Shown piece by piece: positions 23,381 to 34,680 of a DNA stretch of 64,000 bases; within the stretch, counting starts at the first letter, position 1; the number at the start of each line of letters is the position of its first letter. The DNA is taken from contig JAVHKY010000003.1 of the NCBI GenBank assembly GCA_035079385.1, positions 26,055,501-26,119,500 of the forward strand. The letters are read 5' to 3'. The position numbers were made by a program, and so were the translations under genes. Origin of the DNA: Aspidiotus rigidus (lineage: Eukaryota > Arthropoda > Insecta > Hemiptera > Diaspididae). The notes below the pieces were generated by a model, which ran no database searches, was not told the DNA's origin, and worked only from the letters and a program-made list of their open reading frames with translations.

Positions 23381-23800
23381 CGTAAAATTGGAATTTTATC
23401 AAAAAATGTTTCAAACAAAAGTTATTCCTCTTCAAATTTGTGATAAAATGAGCCATTTAGTCTTCAGGAGGTACTTTTTTTATAGGGGTTTAAGCCCCTC
23501 AAGATTTAGTTTCTTGCTTACATCTTGTCTAATTGAAATTTTATTAAAAAATGTTTCAAACAAAAATTGTTCCTCGTTAAATTTTCTACCAAATAACGTA
23601 TTCAATGTTCAGCCTAGGTCAATTAGTGCCCTGGCACATCCTGCAAAGGCCCTTCGAAAGAGGACTAAAATCAGTTTTTTCATCTTGCAAAATTGAAATT
23701 TTATGAAAAAATGTTTCAAATAAAAGTTGTTCCTCGTCGAATTTCCCATCAAATGAGCTATTCAGCTTTCAGAATAGAGTAATTAGTCTACAAAAAAGGG
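23381..23800. repeat. Left inverted-repeat arm (three tandem units)
   Basis: Three units about 150-160 bp apart, each with AAAAATGTTTCAAACAAAAG followed by TTCCTC and CAAATGAGC or a variant. The array is the reverse complement of 27420-27890. At 23336-23367 a C11-A21 run abuts the outer end. Confidence 0.8.
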
Positions 23801-24337
23801 CCTATGATGTTAAAAATATAAGAATGTGCTATATTTTTTCTATGTTCAGATAGTTTTGGTGCTGACTTATGGAAGTCTTGTATCATTACAGATTGCAATT
23901 GTAAAGACTATTAATTTTTTTAACAGTGATAGAAATATTGAAAAGATGGAAATTAAATAAATATTTTTCTCATATTCATGACTCACATGGTACCTAGGTA
24001 TTGAAATAAAAACAAATAAACTCGCGTCTCTGCGGCAGCTGCAATACTCTCTGATCCACTTGAACAAACGTCGGTGTCAAGCTTTCGCGAAAAAAGTCCG
24101 CTGGAAAGTAGACTTGGCCATTCTACCTCCCACTGAAGACGCTGCATGGTTTCATTTATAAAGAGTTTACCACGTAGTACAATTGTGGCTTGGTCATGAA
24201 AAAGGCATACATTTAATCGCACGCCTCAAAAAGCGAAATTGCCCGCCTATCGATAACACGCCAAGGAAACAAAATTGACACCCCTATGAAATGTATTGCA
24301 CGGATAAAAAAACTTTATAGCCTACAAGCTACATTCA

Positions 24338-24760
24338 CTACAAAAGAGACGTTGACACTTTTGTTTTATTGTAATAATAATAATGCTTGCTTCGGCCGCG
24401 CTCAAGTTTTTGACTCATGGGGATGTTTTTAGCTTCCTGGGGGGCGGTACAAAGTTTCAATCGAATTTGCATGCCAATAACGTGTTTGCACAGAGAGTGT
24501 TTCAAGAAGAACGGGCAAGTAAATTCACACTCATTGAGAAGTGCAGTCACCCTTGTGCGCTACATGCAGTAATGTTCCCGCTCGAATGTATCAAAGGATG
24601 TCCATTTACCATCGAGTTTCATATATTGCTTCCTTAATTGGGCAATGAGTGGCTTACTGAGATTTGAAGATCTGATGAAGTACAACAACCCCTCCTCGTC
24701 ATCATCCATTCGGAATGCGGAAGGAGCTTCCGCAAATAGTACGACATTCACGCACGCAGG
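24338..24760 (-). pseudogene. SWIM zinc-finger transposase fragment (MULE-like)
   Basis: Minus strand: KLDGKWTSFDTFE, a stop, then CEFTCPFFLKHSLCKHVIGM, a SWIM finger of the pattern CxC...CxH, followed by QIRLKL, AKNIPMSQKLERGRSK. SWIM fingers of this kind end the transposase of Mutator-like elements such as the insect Phantom group. Here only the end of the protein remains and an in-frame stop lies just before the finger. The fragment lies between two inverted-repeat arms (23381-23800 and 27420-27890), as expected if it is the relic of the element that owned them. The SWIM call is good; its belonging to a MULE is inference. Confidence 0.7.
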
Positions 24761-24878
24761 ATCACAGCGGTCGCCACGACAAATTGACTTACCATCCTTG
24801 CATCCTCACAATTATTTTATATTTATTTATTTTTTTTAAATTTCCATTTGAACTGTCTATAGGACATCCACAAATGAG

Positions 24879-25090
24879 TGTTAAAACCAAAAACACTCAA
24901 AATCTATCGAAACAAACAAATAAACGAAGTAAGTCGTGCACACATACCCTAATAAGTTGTGCACTCAAGATCAAAAACACTGGAAATCCTATAAAACAAA
25001 CAAATACACGAAGTAAGTAGTGCACACATCCTCATATAAAGTTGTGCACTCAAGATTCAAAATACTAGAAATTCTACAAAACGGACATAG
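24879..25090 (+). repeat. Tandem repeat, about 90-bp unit, 2.5 copies
   Basis: The units share AAACAAACAAATAAACGAAG, TCGTGCACACATA, then AAGTTGTGCACTCAAGAT and AAAAACACT. Translations are not genes. Confidence 0.7.
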
Positions 25091-26440
25091 TGCACATATG
25101 AGAACATGCAGAACAATGCGCAATCCACATTTAATTCATTCAACTATAATATACCAAGTAAGTAAAACCTGATACAGGAAGAAGAAACAGCAAAGCAGAC
25201 AATGGAATGCCCTGCCTTCATAATAACGAACGCCGCGAGAAGAGTTCAAATTAACATCCGACTGCCACTTGACACATGCAACGTGAAAAGCTTCAAAGGG
25301 GCCTGAAGATTGAACTCCATTAAGAACCTTGATTGCCAGAAAGGGCCTGCGAAAAGGAAGAGTGGAATTGGCAAATCACGGAAAGGATCAGAAGTGTGAA
25401 TATTTTGGAAACTGCGAACACTTCAGTACAAGTCAATAATGAAACGCTCGCGGCTATTGCACTGATCCATATAACTACCGCGCATCCCCTTGGCATTATA
25501 CTTCTGCCGAATCATCTTATTCTGACGACGGACTTCAGTATTTGACCAACCAGTGAAGATCTCACAACAATGCTCGAAATCCAATGCATTAACCAACTGA
25601 CTCGACTGACTCCTACGGGATGGAACAACTGGGAAAACACCTCCATAAACAGTCGTACCTCACTCATTGGGGGTTCAGGTTCACTACGGGGAGGCAGTCT
25701 TTACTGTCAAGCCCATCCTGGCTGGAGTTCCTCACAATAAATGCATAAAAAGGGTCGTGTGCCAGTCCTGGCGTGCATTTATGGCGTTCGTCATAATTTC
25801 AACGTCGTGTCAGTTTTTTTCCATGGCGGGAGGGGAACTGGCGGTCAATATAATTTTATGGGGCGTGCACTTATGTATTTCCCCATGAAAACGATCCATT
25901 AGAGTGGGGATGGAAGCAAATCGATGGGTTATTGGAGCCTATAACAATGAACAAAGCCCCAGTGTCACGCCAGACCATCTCCTACAACTTATTTGTAGTG
26001 AATGCGCCAAAAGATGTAGAAATGCTTGTAGCTGCCGAAAAGCAGGTGAACAATAGACATTCCGTAGATGGAAGGGAATAATTTGGCATTTTCATCGAAG
26101 AAAAAATGTGCATTTCAATCATTCCGACCTCGATGATGAAGAGGTACTGTTCAAAATATTGATCAGTTTTTTGACGTGGAACACGTCTTGTATATCGAGG
26201 AGGTATTTCTGAAAAATCGAGCATAATCGAGCGACAGATAAAAACGACAGATTTTCCATAGCATCCCATGTTAGGTAGCAACAGATTTCAGGTAGCTAAG
26301 AAGGTAGGCCCCTGGCGAGGCGCATAGACCTTTTCAATTCTAAAGATAATCTCACTTTCTTTGAGTTTCTCCATCACCTTCCTTCAAAGAGGTGGGGTAA
26401 GGGGAATAAATGAGAAATTTTGTAACTCGTTCAACTGAAA
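25091..26440. other. Unassigned interior of the 23.4-27.9 kb element
   Basis: Sequence between the SWIM fragment and the minisatellites. ORFs up to 99 codons show no domain I can name. If the foldback arms delimit one element, this is its decayed interior. Confidence 0.3.
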
Positions 26441-27120
26441 ATAATCAGTGCGAACGTGCGCGTGCGTCCGTGCACATCTCTACCCCGTGGGTGATTCAGA
26501 AATTTTCGAGTACACCCCGCATTGTGAATTCAAAATTTGCGTGCGTCCGTGCAAATGACCTTGGGATAATTTCGAAATCGTGATCCCTACCCTGATTTCA
26601 TAATTTGCGTGCGTCCGAGGTGTGTGCATCCGTGCAAATGACCTTGGCACTTGAAAAAATTTCGAAATCTACAGCAAGGAAGGGGTCGAAAGGCCAAAGC
26701 TCAAAATATTTTATATCAGACTTAAATTTTTCATACCATTCCAATACAACAGCAAGACAGGGGGCTCACTCGCTCCGCTCGTTCGCCCCACGAAAGTCGA
26801 TACCTCAAAATATTTCTCATAAAGGCGATACCCTCATATTGCTCATAGAAGACTTGAATTTTCTCATACCATTCCAATACAACAGGAAGATAGGGGGTGA
26901 ACGAGCGGAGCGAGTGAGCCCCACGAAAGGTTACCTCAAAATATTTCTCATAGAAGACTTAAATTTTTCATACCATTCCAATACAACAGCAAGGCAGGGG
27001 GCGAACGAGCGGAGCGAGTCAGCCCACGAAAGTCGATACCTCAAAATATTTCTCATAAAGGTGATACTTCACATTTCTCATAGAAGACTTGAATTTTCTC
27101 ATACCATTGAATACAATAGG
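26441..27120. repeat. Two adjoining minisatellites (GCGTGCGTCCGTGC and about 115-bp units)
   Basis: At 26441-26645 the words GCGTGCGTCCGTGC and AAATGACCTTGG repeat. From 26700 to 27115 a larger unit repeats four times: CCTCAAAATATTTCTCATA, TCATACCATTCCAATACAAC, AGCAAGACAGGGGG. The sub-block CGAACGAGCGGAGCGAGT is inverted in the first unit (CTCACTCGCTCCGCTCGTTC). The 222-codon ORF across it is only repeat translation. Confidence 0.75.
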
Positions 27121-27419
27121 TGGTACCTTCTTATAGTGTTTAACCGTCTACAACATACTTCTCAAATAAGTAGCCTATTGTTTGAATTTTTGTTGAAAAT
27201 AGTTGTTTTTTTTTTTTTGTTCCTAGGATTAAACGTCGTGGGCAGACTTGTCTCAATGCTGGTGGAGTATTAGAGGTAGACGACGACATTGACGACGATT
27301 TGTGGGATGTATTAAGTCAGGACGAGGAAGCTGGCCAGTACTGATGACGATTCCTCGGTAATCACAGGAAATATACTAGCCTCATGGAGTAAGATTCAGT
27401 TGAGGAACCTTCAGGAAAA

Positions 27420-27890
27420 ATGTACCTAACGAACTTTTTTCATAGACTAATTACTCTATTCAGAAAGCTGAATAGCTCATTTGATGGGAAATTCGACGAG
27501 GAACAACTTTTATTTGAAACATTTTTTCATAAAATTTCAATTTTGGGAGATATTATGGAAAAACTGATTTTGGTCCTCTTTTGAATGGGTTTTGCCGGGG
27601 TACTAATTGACCTAGGCTGGACCTTGAATACGTTATTTGGTAGGAAATTTAACGAGGAACCACTTTTGTTTGTAACATTTTTCAATTAAATTTCAATTTT
27701 GGGAGATATTATGAAAAAACTTATTTTGGTCCTCTTTTGAATGGGCTTTGCCGGGGCACTAATTGACCTAGGCTGAACCTTGAATACGTTATTTGGTAGG
27801 AAATTTAACGAGGAACAACTTTTGTTTGAAATATCTTTCAATAAAATTCCAATTTCGCACGATATAGGCGAAAAACTAATTTTTGGTCGG
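27420..27890. repeat. Right inverted-repeat arm (three tandem units)
   Basis: Three units of about 160-170 bp with GAGGAACAACTTTTGTTTG, AAATTTCAATTTTGGGAGAT and AATTGACCTAGGCTG. It is the reverse complement of 23381-23800, including the inner boundary block CTAATTACTCTATTCAGAAA. Confidence 0.8.
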
Positions 27891-29940
27891 TTTGAACGCC
27901 TGTAAAAATGTTTTTGTTTTCCTATTGTAAATTTAGAGTCGATTCAGATCGAAGTGAGATATGTTTTTCATAAGATACGCAGTTCGCAAGAAAAATCGAA
28001 GAAACCACGTTTTTCTGAAGTTTGGAGTATTTTCACGAAAATAGCAAGCGTGATCTTGCTAGCACTTTGAATCCATTCGTATCGCTTCATCGAAAAATCA
28101 CAAGAATACTTTCTTCTTATAAATTTCACATAGATTACTTTTGTAACTGGGATTTTTGCCTTCTCAACTTTCATAATTGTCGAGAAAAATTAAAAAACGC
28201 AAAAAATCACTAATACGCCCTTTTTGCATGGGGTTCTGACAGTAGTAGTGGTGATGGATTTTCACTACAGAAAGCCAATTCCAATAGTTTGTAGAAGTAA
28301 AATCTTCGATGGATACTTTTTTTTTCTTTAGCGCACTCATTCGCTCAAATTCTACTGGCCTATTCTGATTTCAAAAAAAGCTTTGCACTCCAAGCTCTGA
28401 TAATTAGTTATTTTCAGTAATTTTAAAGAAACTTTTATTCTCAAAAACACAATAAATTGTTCATAACTAACGTAAAAAATTTATTGATAAATGTCAAACA
28501 ATACCTGAATAGGAAGCGTCCACCCTTACCCACACTATACTTGCACAACATACGGTAAAACAGACCAAACTAAACAGAGAATGGTATCAGATCTGCATCG
28601 TATCACAATACATGGGACTCGTGAACACATACGTGAACACAATCCACCAACCGATCCTATTTAGAGCTGTATTCTTCAATTACCATAATTATTAATTTTA
28701 TCGACGACTTACGACACTTCAACACAAACATCAACACTGTCACTGGCCGAATTCCGTGCCACAATTCAAAACAACGACAGAACAGAAACTGGCCATTCGA
28801 CCGGAAGAGTTCTTCCATCATGGGAAAACTCTTCTCTTCGTCACTATACGTCACTGATTCAGATCGAATTAAGAAAAACAAACTAATTGATCTAGCATCG
28901 CACAACTTGTTCGAAACTTCTAATGCGCGAGTTACAAAGTCATCAAAATTTAAATTATCATTTTGAAGGTTATACGTAATTAGAACACCGGAAAAGGGAG
29001 AAGAAAGAGAAAACAAAAATAAACTTTTACCCGCGAACAATTTTCAGTACTAAAATGATTCATACTTATTATTCGTTCGTAAGAAGCCAAAGAATGATAT
29101 GAAAAAAGAAAATTTGCAACGCCCCCCCACCGAGAATTCCAAGGACGAGAAACGAATTGCTCTGTAAACTACTTTCTCTATATACACGAGAAAATGCCGA
29201 TATTCTCGGTATTTTTACATTTTTGCAAACAAGAAATCCAGGCGAAACTTCAACACCTCCCGATTTCAATTCGCCAATTAGCGAACGTATATAGGCTCGC
29301 AAAATGATAACCGACATTGAATTTCCGTATAAAAAACTCGTTGTGGTATTTTGCGAGTACACCTTCAACAATCCAAACAGGAAAGTCATAACGGTATCGC
29401 TCATTTTTTCTCTCATGGAAACGGTGCTGGTGGGGCCACAATCAATCTGTAAAAATGGAAACTTATACGGTGCTCGAGGTCGTTCATCTGCCCGTATTCG
29501 CGAGTTTCGAAAGATAATTAAGACTAAAAAGTTTCAAATTCGCTACGCTCAGTATCTTTATGGATGGAAAAAATTTCTATCTCCTTCTCGACGGTAAGAA
29601 TCGTCACAAACCACCCGTATTGTACACGCAGGAATGCTTTCTCTTTCTAACATCATCCGACTCTGGATCGAGAAAGGAAGGATCGCTATAATGGCGGTTC
29701 TTAGGTTTGCAGACTCCAATGAATGAAATTGAAGAAGCTTTGCAACACTTATCCTTCAATAAGGACTGTAGCAATGCAAAACTTCAAACGATCATTTCTT
29801 GTTTTCGGCTGACTAAACTAAATCTGAGGGCAAGATTCGCAGAGGGCAGCCATCGGCACGCAGCGGTCGAATTAGGTTAGGTTGTCACAAAGTAGGTAAG
29901 ATAAGTAGGGAAAAATGATTACAATAGAATATTCTCGTGT
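27891..29940. other. Intergenic; two adjacent minus-strand ORFs of unknown nature
   Basis: Minus-strand frames at 29069-29416 (115 codons, ends in a hydrophobic stretch) and 28657-29040 (127 codons) lie close together. I recognise neither, and codon structure gives no strong support. Nothing else is seen. Confidence 0.2.
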
Positions 29941-29953
29941 GTACGAGCCATAT

Positions 29954-31240
29954 TAATTATGATGAGGGAAGGTACAGACACGATCCTCTCGTCATTCGAT
30001 GTAAAAAGTATGTTTACTAAAATCCCAGTCAAACGAACGATCGAGATTATGCTAGAACATCTAGTCACCAAGAATATCCAACCAGATATCATAAAAGAAT
30101 CCGAACGCCTTGTCACCCTATGCCTGGAAAATAATATCTGCGTATTCAGAAAGCGGACATACAAATTCCCGGATGGTCTCCCTGTGGGTGGCCCCCTTTC
30201 CACGTAGGTCGCTGACGTATTTATGGACCGCCCGGAATCCGATATCCTTGAAACCAATCTGACTCCACGAAACATCCGCTTCTGGTGCAGGTATGTGGAT
30301 GATGTTCTTTGTGTCTGGCACGGCTCGTTACCCGATCTGTATTCATTTCTGGAAACGCTCAATCAATACCATCCCCCGATATCTTTCACTGTGGAAATCG
30401 GAGGCAACCTTTTAATTATCTCGACTTGTCAATCTCTCTCTGTGAGACTAATAACTAAATTTGAGATCTTCAGGAAACCAACATTCACCGGGCTGTCAAC
30501 CCATATTTCATCTTACCATCCATCATCGCATAAACTAGCTGCAATAAATTCCGCTATTCATCGACTGGTCCATCTCCCCCTAACACCTGTATGTCAAGAA
30601 GTCGAAGTCGCCGCGATCCGTAAACTTGCCCCCAGATCAATAACCTGGGAATAAACACCGATTTACTCATCCGCAGGAAACGGCTCCGCACTCTGCTGTC
30701 TGAGAACCGAGATGCTTTTCAACCTCCCCCCACTCGTTCTACCAAAGATGGATGCGGCTACCTTTCCTCGGATCACCGTCCGAGAAATTATCGGCTACGT
30801 TGAGAAAATATGGATACCGGGTCGGTTTCTATCCTTTGTTTACGACATCTAATCTCATTCGCCTTAAAGACCCTGTCCCAACCTCACAGAAATCGGGGAT
30901 CTACAAACTAAAATGTGGAGACTGTTCCGCGGAATACGTCGGTCAAACGGACAAAAAACTCCGTATTCGCCTCCAGGAACACAAAAAGGCGCACACTAAG
31001 ATGGAAGGAAATAAATCTGCGGTCGCTGCCCACTGCCTCCAAACTGGACATGAGTACAATAATTTTTCGCCCTCTCTTCTTCACTCATGTACCAAAGGCT
31101 ATAACATGAATCGGTTGGAAGAAGCTGAGACTATTGCTGCAGTGACCGCCGGTCACAACGTGCTAAACGATTTAGAATCCACGTACCTCAACCCATTCAT
31201 CAAATTCTTCTACGGCTTCCGTCACTCGGCACCAGTCTAA
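29954..31240 (+). pseudogene. Second Penelope-like element: RT and GIY-YIG, 5' truncated
   Basis: It starts inside RT motif A (ILSSFDVKSMFTKIPV) and continues through FPDGLPVGGPLS. A stop and shift follow, then FWCRYVDDVLCVW (catalytic YVDD), FTVEIGGN and SSYHPSSHKLAAINSAIHRL. After another break come MRLPFLGSPSEKLSATLRKY and the GIY-YIG nuclease IYKLKCGDCSAEYVGQTDKK (frame 30752-31240). At least three lesions make it defective. Its sequence is clearly different from the 15-kb copy, so it is another lineage. A 27-bp inverted repeat brackets the copy (29954-29980 and 31585-31611). Confidence 0.9.
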
Positions 31241-31340
31241 TTTTGCTTCTGTCCTGAATTTTCTCGCTCTATTTCAGTTTCTCTTCTTTTCTCTCTCTTT
31301 TTTAACCCTAATCAACTGCCGTCCTCTCCATATCTCATTC

Positions 31341-31390
31341 TAGTCCTGAAGATGATCGTCACCGAACATTCGAAACCGGTCGAGACTTTA
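31341..31390 (+). ncRNA. Hammerhead-like motif in the 3' region of the second Penelope-like element
   Basis: CTGAAGA (the CUGANGA core), a 19-nt interval, then GAAA, then the palindrome CCGG and UC. The layout is the same as at 15081-15120: core, GAAA, four-base palindrome, UC. The intervening stem II is weak (ATG with CAT), so the fold is less certain. Confidence 0.4.
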
Positions 31391-31611
31391 CCCTTTTCTC
31401 ATTTATTTTAATTCATTTTCAATTATTTTAATTAATTTTAATTTTCTTAAGTTGACGCGTTTAGTATATAAGGCTCTAGCCTTTTCAATTTTCAACTATT
31501 TTTCAAAATTCTGTTTTTGAATACACGTTGTTCTCGCTAACTATCTGTGGTTCCAGTTATTTCATATATTTTTCAAACGTTACATGTCTGTACCTTCCCT
31601 CATCATAATTA

Positions 31612-32404
31612 GAAAACGATTACACCCCCCCTCCCCCCATCCCTTCCTGATATCACTCTCAACACCCCAAAATCCACCCATAGGAACACTGGACAACATT
31701 CAATTCCAATAAATTGATCCTCTCCACTTGATGATCCCAGCCCACGAACATGACAAAAGCCTGTCACGTTGATCATTGACATATGACTCCCGACGAGCCG
31801 ACGTATGATGCTGCAGAAGTTGGGGACCAGTCTCAGTACATGAATTTGGAAAGCAGGCCTCAATGGTGCAGCATCAAACCCAATAAATCCCAGATTGTGC
31901 AAGTATAAGTGACTAATAATATGTTTTCCACAACCTCTCAATTCCCGTCTTGATGTTCTGTTCTAACACTTGAGCCGTGTGCACCTGCAGAACGAGTCCC
32001 AGAATCATAAAATTGTGATGATGAAACACAGTCAGTATTTGTACAAGGAGAGTGTTAGCGCAGAATTGGTAGAGTACTGATTGACTGCACAAATACGCTG
32101 CACCAAAGCATCCACGAATGGTGAGCCAAAAGTACTAAAATACGTACTAACACTGCACAGAGATGTGTTGAAGGCCCCCTGTTCAATCAACGGCTGCCTT
32201 CATTGATGGACAATAGCACGGATTGGTCGCCTGGTTGAACAAACCCGCAGAGCATCAATTGGGAGACCCTGAAATGCGAAAATCCGTTGAAAATCGTTGT
32301 CTTCATGATCAACCTTGGGTTGAAATAAAAACCATGACAACAACCAACCTTAGGGATCTCCTTGACCTTACCCATCCTCAATTCTACATTTACCCCCCCC
32401 CCCC

Positions 32405-32438
<34 letters not shown>

Positions 32439-33214
32439 AGAGGCCTAAACCAAGAAAATTCGACGTTCGGGAATACTTTATAGACTGCTTGAGACGAGTA
32501 ATTCTTAATAGTTCCAAAAAATTAATTTTTCAAATTCGCCCCTCTGTTACAGACAAAATTGAAGACCAGCTCTACATTCCTTTGGCTCTGACAAGGTTTT
32601 CCGCCTATTCTACCTCATTCTTTCCTCCGAGATCTAAAAGAGGAATCCTTTTACTTAGCGATTGTGTTTTCTGTTTTTACTGACAAAAAAATACTGATCA
32701 CACAATAATGTCGTCTTCTGGTTGTTCTCCACAGGGCTCATTTCCTCTTTATATGAGGAGAGTCGCGGTGGTCCTTGGCCGGCCATCGGTAATATCTCCG
32801 CTCCACCGTAACAACAATCATCGGGGAGAAAAATCCGAAAATTGAGATGCTTAAAAGATGTATTCTTGAAAACGTGGTACGGTACAACTTTCTAGTAAAT
32901 CTATTTTTGTTGCTTCTACGAGTAATCCTGATTCGATAGTTTTTCATCCCCTTCACCAGATCATTTAAGAGAATAATATGTAGATTATAAATTATAGTTT
33001 TATAAAACCATGGGCACAAAATTATAATTTTGATGTACAGATACCTACTATGAAATTTTTAAACATTTCAATTCGGTAGATTGGTCTCAGAGGTAACCTT
33101 CAAGACTTTTACAGAGTTTCCTCCACGGCAAATCCATAACAATTAGGATCGACGACCAACTCTCGTCTCACTAAGCCATCCAAAACGATGTCTCCTCTGG
33201 AGTGCCCCGCTCTT
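31612..33214. other. Intergenic, nothing recognised apart from a C13-A32 tract
   Basis: Contains a CA-type homopolymer junction, C run then A run, at 32393-32437, like the one at 23336. No coding region is supported. Confidence 0.4.
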
Positions 33215-34680
33215 TTTGTTAGCTACAAATGACATCACAGCTTGCACCACTTTCCCTGTACGCAACGCCTTTTTGCCGATGACTACAGCATTTCCCTTCA
33301 ATCTTCAAACCCTTATAGAGTTTCACATAAGATACCTGCATGGGCTTCAGACCGTGGCTTTCGTTTCTCTTCGTGCTAAACTGGTCTCGTTACCTTCTGG
33401 AAAAAAACCGACGCTCACAAATTCCTCTACCCTCTGTACTCCTTCAAGGGTTTTTAATCGAAATTCCTAACTCATAAATTCTTAAGGCTCACCTCTAATC
33501 ACAATCTTTCATGGATTTCTCACATAAAATCGCTTGAAGCCAAATACCTGATTACTACCACCAATATTCTCAAATACTCCGCCCCCGTTCAGGATGTAAG
33601 CGAAGACTAATTCTCCAACTATGTAAAAGTCTCATCCGCTGCCACAAAACTACGGCTCCCCGATCTTTCAATTCAATCAACAGCTCTCGGAATGACCCTA
33701 CAGGCATATCGTATCAGTCCCAATCTTGGTCTCCGAGCTGAAGCAGTCGAACCTCCCCTTCACTTTTGTACACCAATGTTGACTGCCAACTTCTCCGGCT
33801 ATCGGCTGAATTTCCGGAAGTCCTTATTCCCACTGCTTCCTCCTCCCCTCATAACTCATTCCTAAATTTTGTTAAACCTCATCTTGAGTCAATTCAACCA
33901 TGTCCTTCCCATTAAATCCTCCAATCCTGCGACTATCAGACTGAATCTTACAAATATTACTTGTCTACCGTAAAGGAACCACAGAAATTACAGCATTCCT
34001 TAAACACATACGAAGGCTCTAAAATGAAACAGTCTAAACATATTCTGTTCAGGAAAAAATTACGGCAAGTGGACCTTAGTCTCCGTTCTTATGGCTGAGT
34101 TTAGTATACTGAAAATTACCAACCCCACCCAATAACCATTTCCAAAAACTACGGCTCCAAAATCCGAACTTCTTGGCATGACCTCTGGAAAAATCAACTT
34201 CACAACAAACTAAGATCGCGTTTGTGTTGCATTTGCAAAACACCGCCCGTCCTCCATAGTGAAGTAGGTGCGGGTTGCGTATGCATTTAATGTTGTTTCC
34301 TCCAACACCGGAATCGACCCTTTCGGGTATAGCTTCAGTGAAGGAGGAATCTCCATACTAAGATCAATCAAAAGCCTTCCTATCTTTTCGACCTCTTCGA
34401 ATAGAAACTCCCGCCACGAAGGTATCGTCCTTTCTCGTTTCAAGATTGGTCACGCCTGGCTCAACCAATCTTACTTCCTCCTAGGTCTTCACGTTCCTTC
34501 GTCATGTAAGTACTGCCACTCAGATAATCCTGTTAAACATCTCTTCTTATGTCCTGTCCTCCAAAACTAACTTTCCGTCTACAACGTCTCCTCATCTATA
34601 ACCAACAAATCTAAAACCGTCTTCAAGTCCTTCAATTACCAACGCTCTATATGGCGAGCTGATGACCACTTTTAAGTAGT
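33215..34680 (+). pseudogene. Degenerate LINE ORF2: RT palm to C-terminal zinc finger
   Basis: Several plus-strand frames read in order through a non-LTR ORF2 of the I/Jockey/R1 kind: RT motif C (RLFADDYSISLQSS, near 33270), ASDRGFRFSS, LRLTSNHNLSWISHIKSLEA (near 33490), and thumb ALGMTLQAYRISPNLGLRAE (near 33690). The end is FKIGHAWLNQSYFLLGLH with the C-terminal CCHC finger CKYCHSDNPVKHLFLC (34500-34555). Many stops and shifts show it is old and inactive. The RT fingers and endonuclease are missing. Confidence 0.75.

Larger units (their letters stand above)
29954..31611. repeat. 27-bp perfect inverted repeat bracketing the second Penelope-like copy
   Basis: TAATTATGATGAGGGAAGGT plus ACAGACA at 29954-29980 is exactly complementary to 31585-31611. 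The left copy overlaps RT coding sequence; the right copy lies beyond the 3' end. Confidence 0.9.

Noticed and set aside
26605..27273. 222-codon ORF
   Set aside because: Repetitive minisatellite translation with no domain.
28657..29416. A two-exon membrane-protein gene on the minus strand
   Set aside because: No recognised family and no convincing splice signals; left as unassigned ORFs.
29919..30362. 147-codon minus-strand ORF
   Set aside because: Shadow of the plus-strand Penelope-like RT.
32393..32437. C-run/A-run junction as a LINE tail
   Set aside because: No LINE coding sequence precedes it on the matching strand; treated as a simple repeat.
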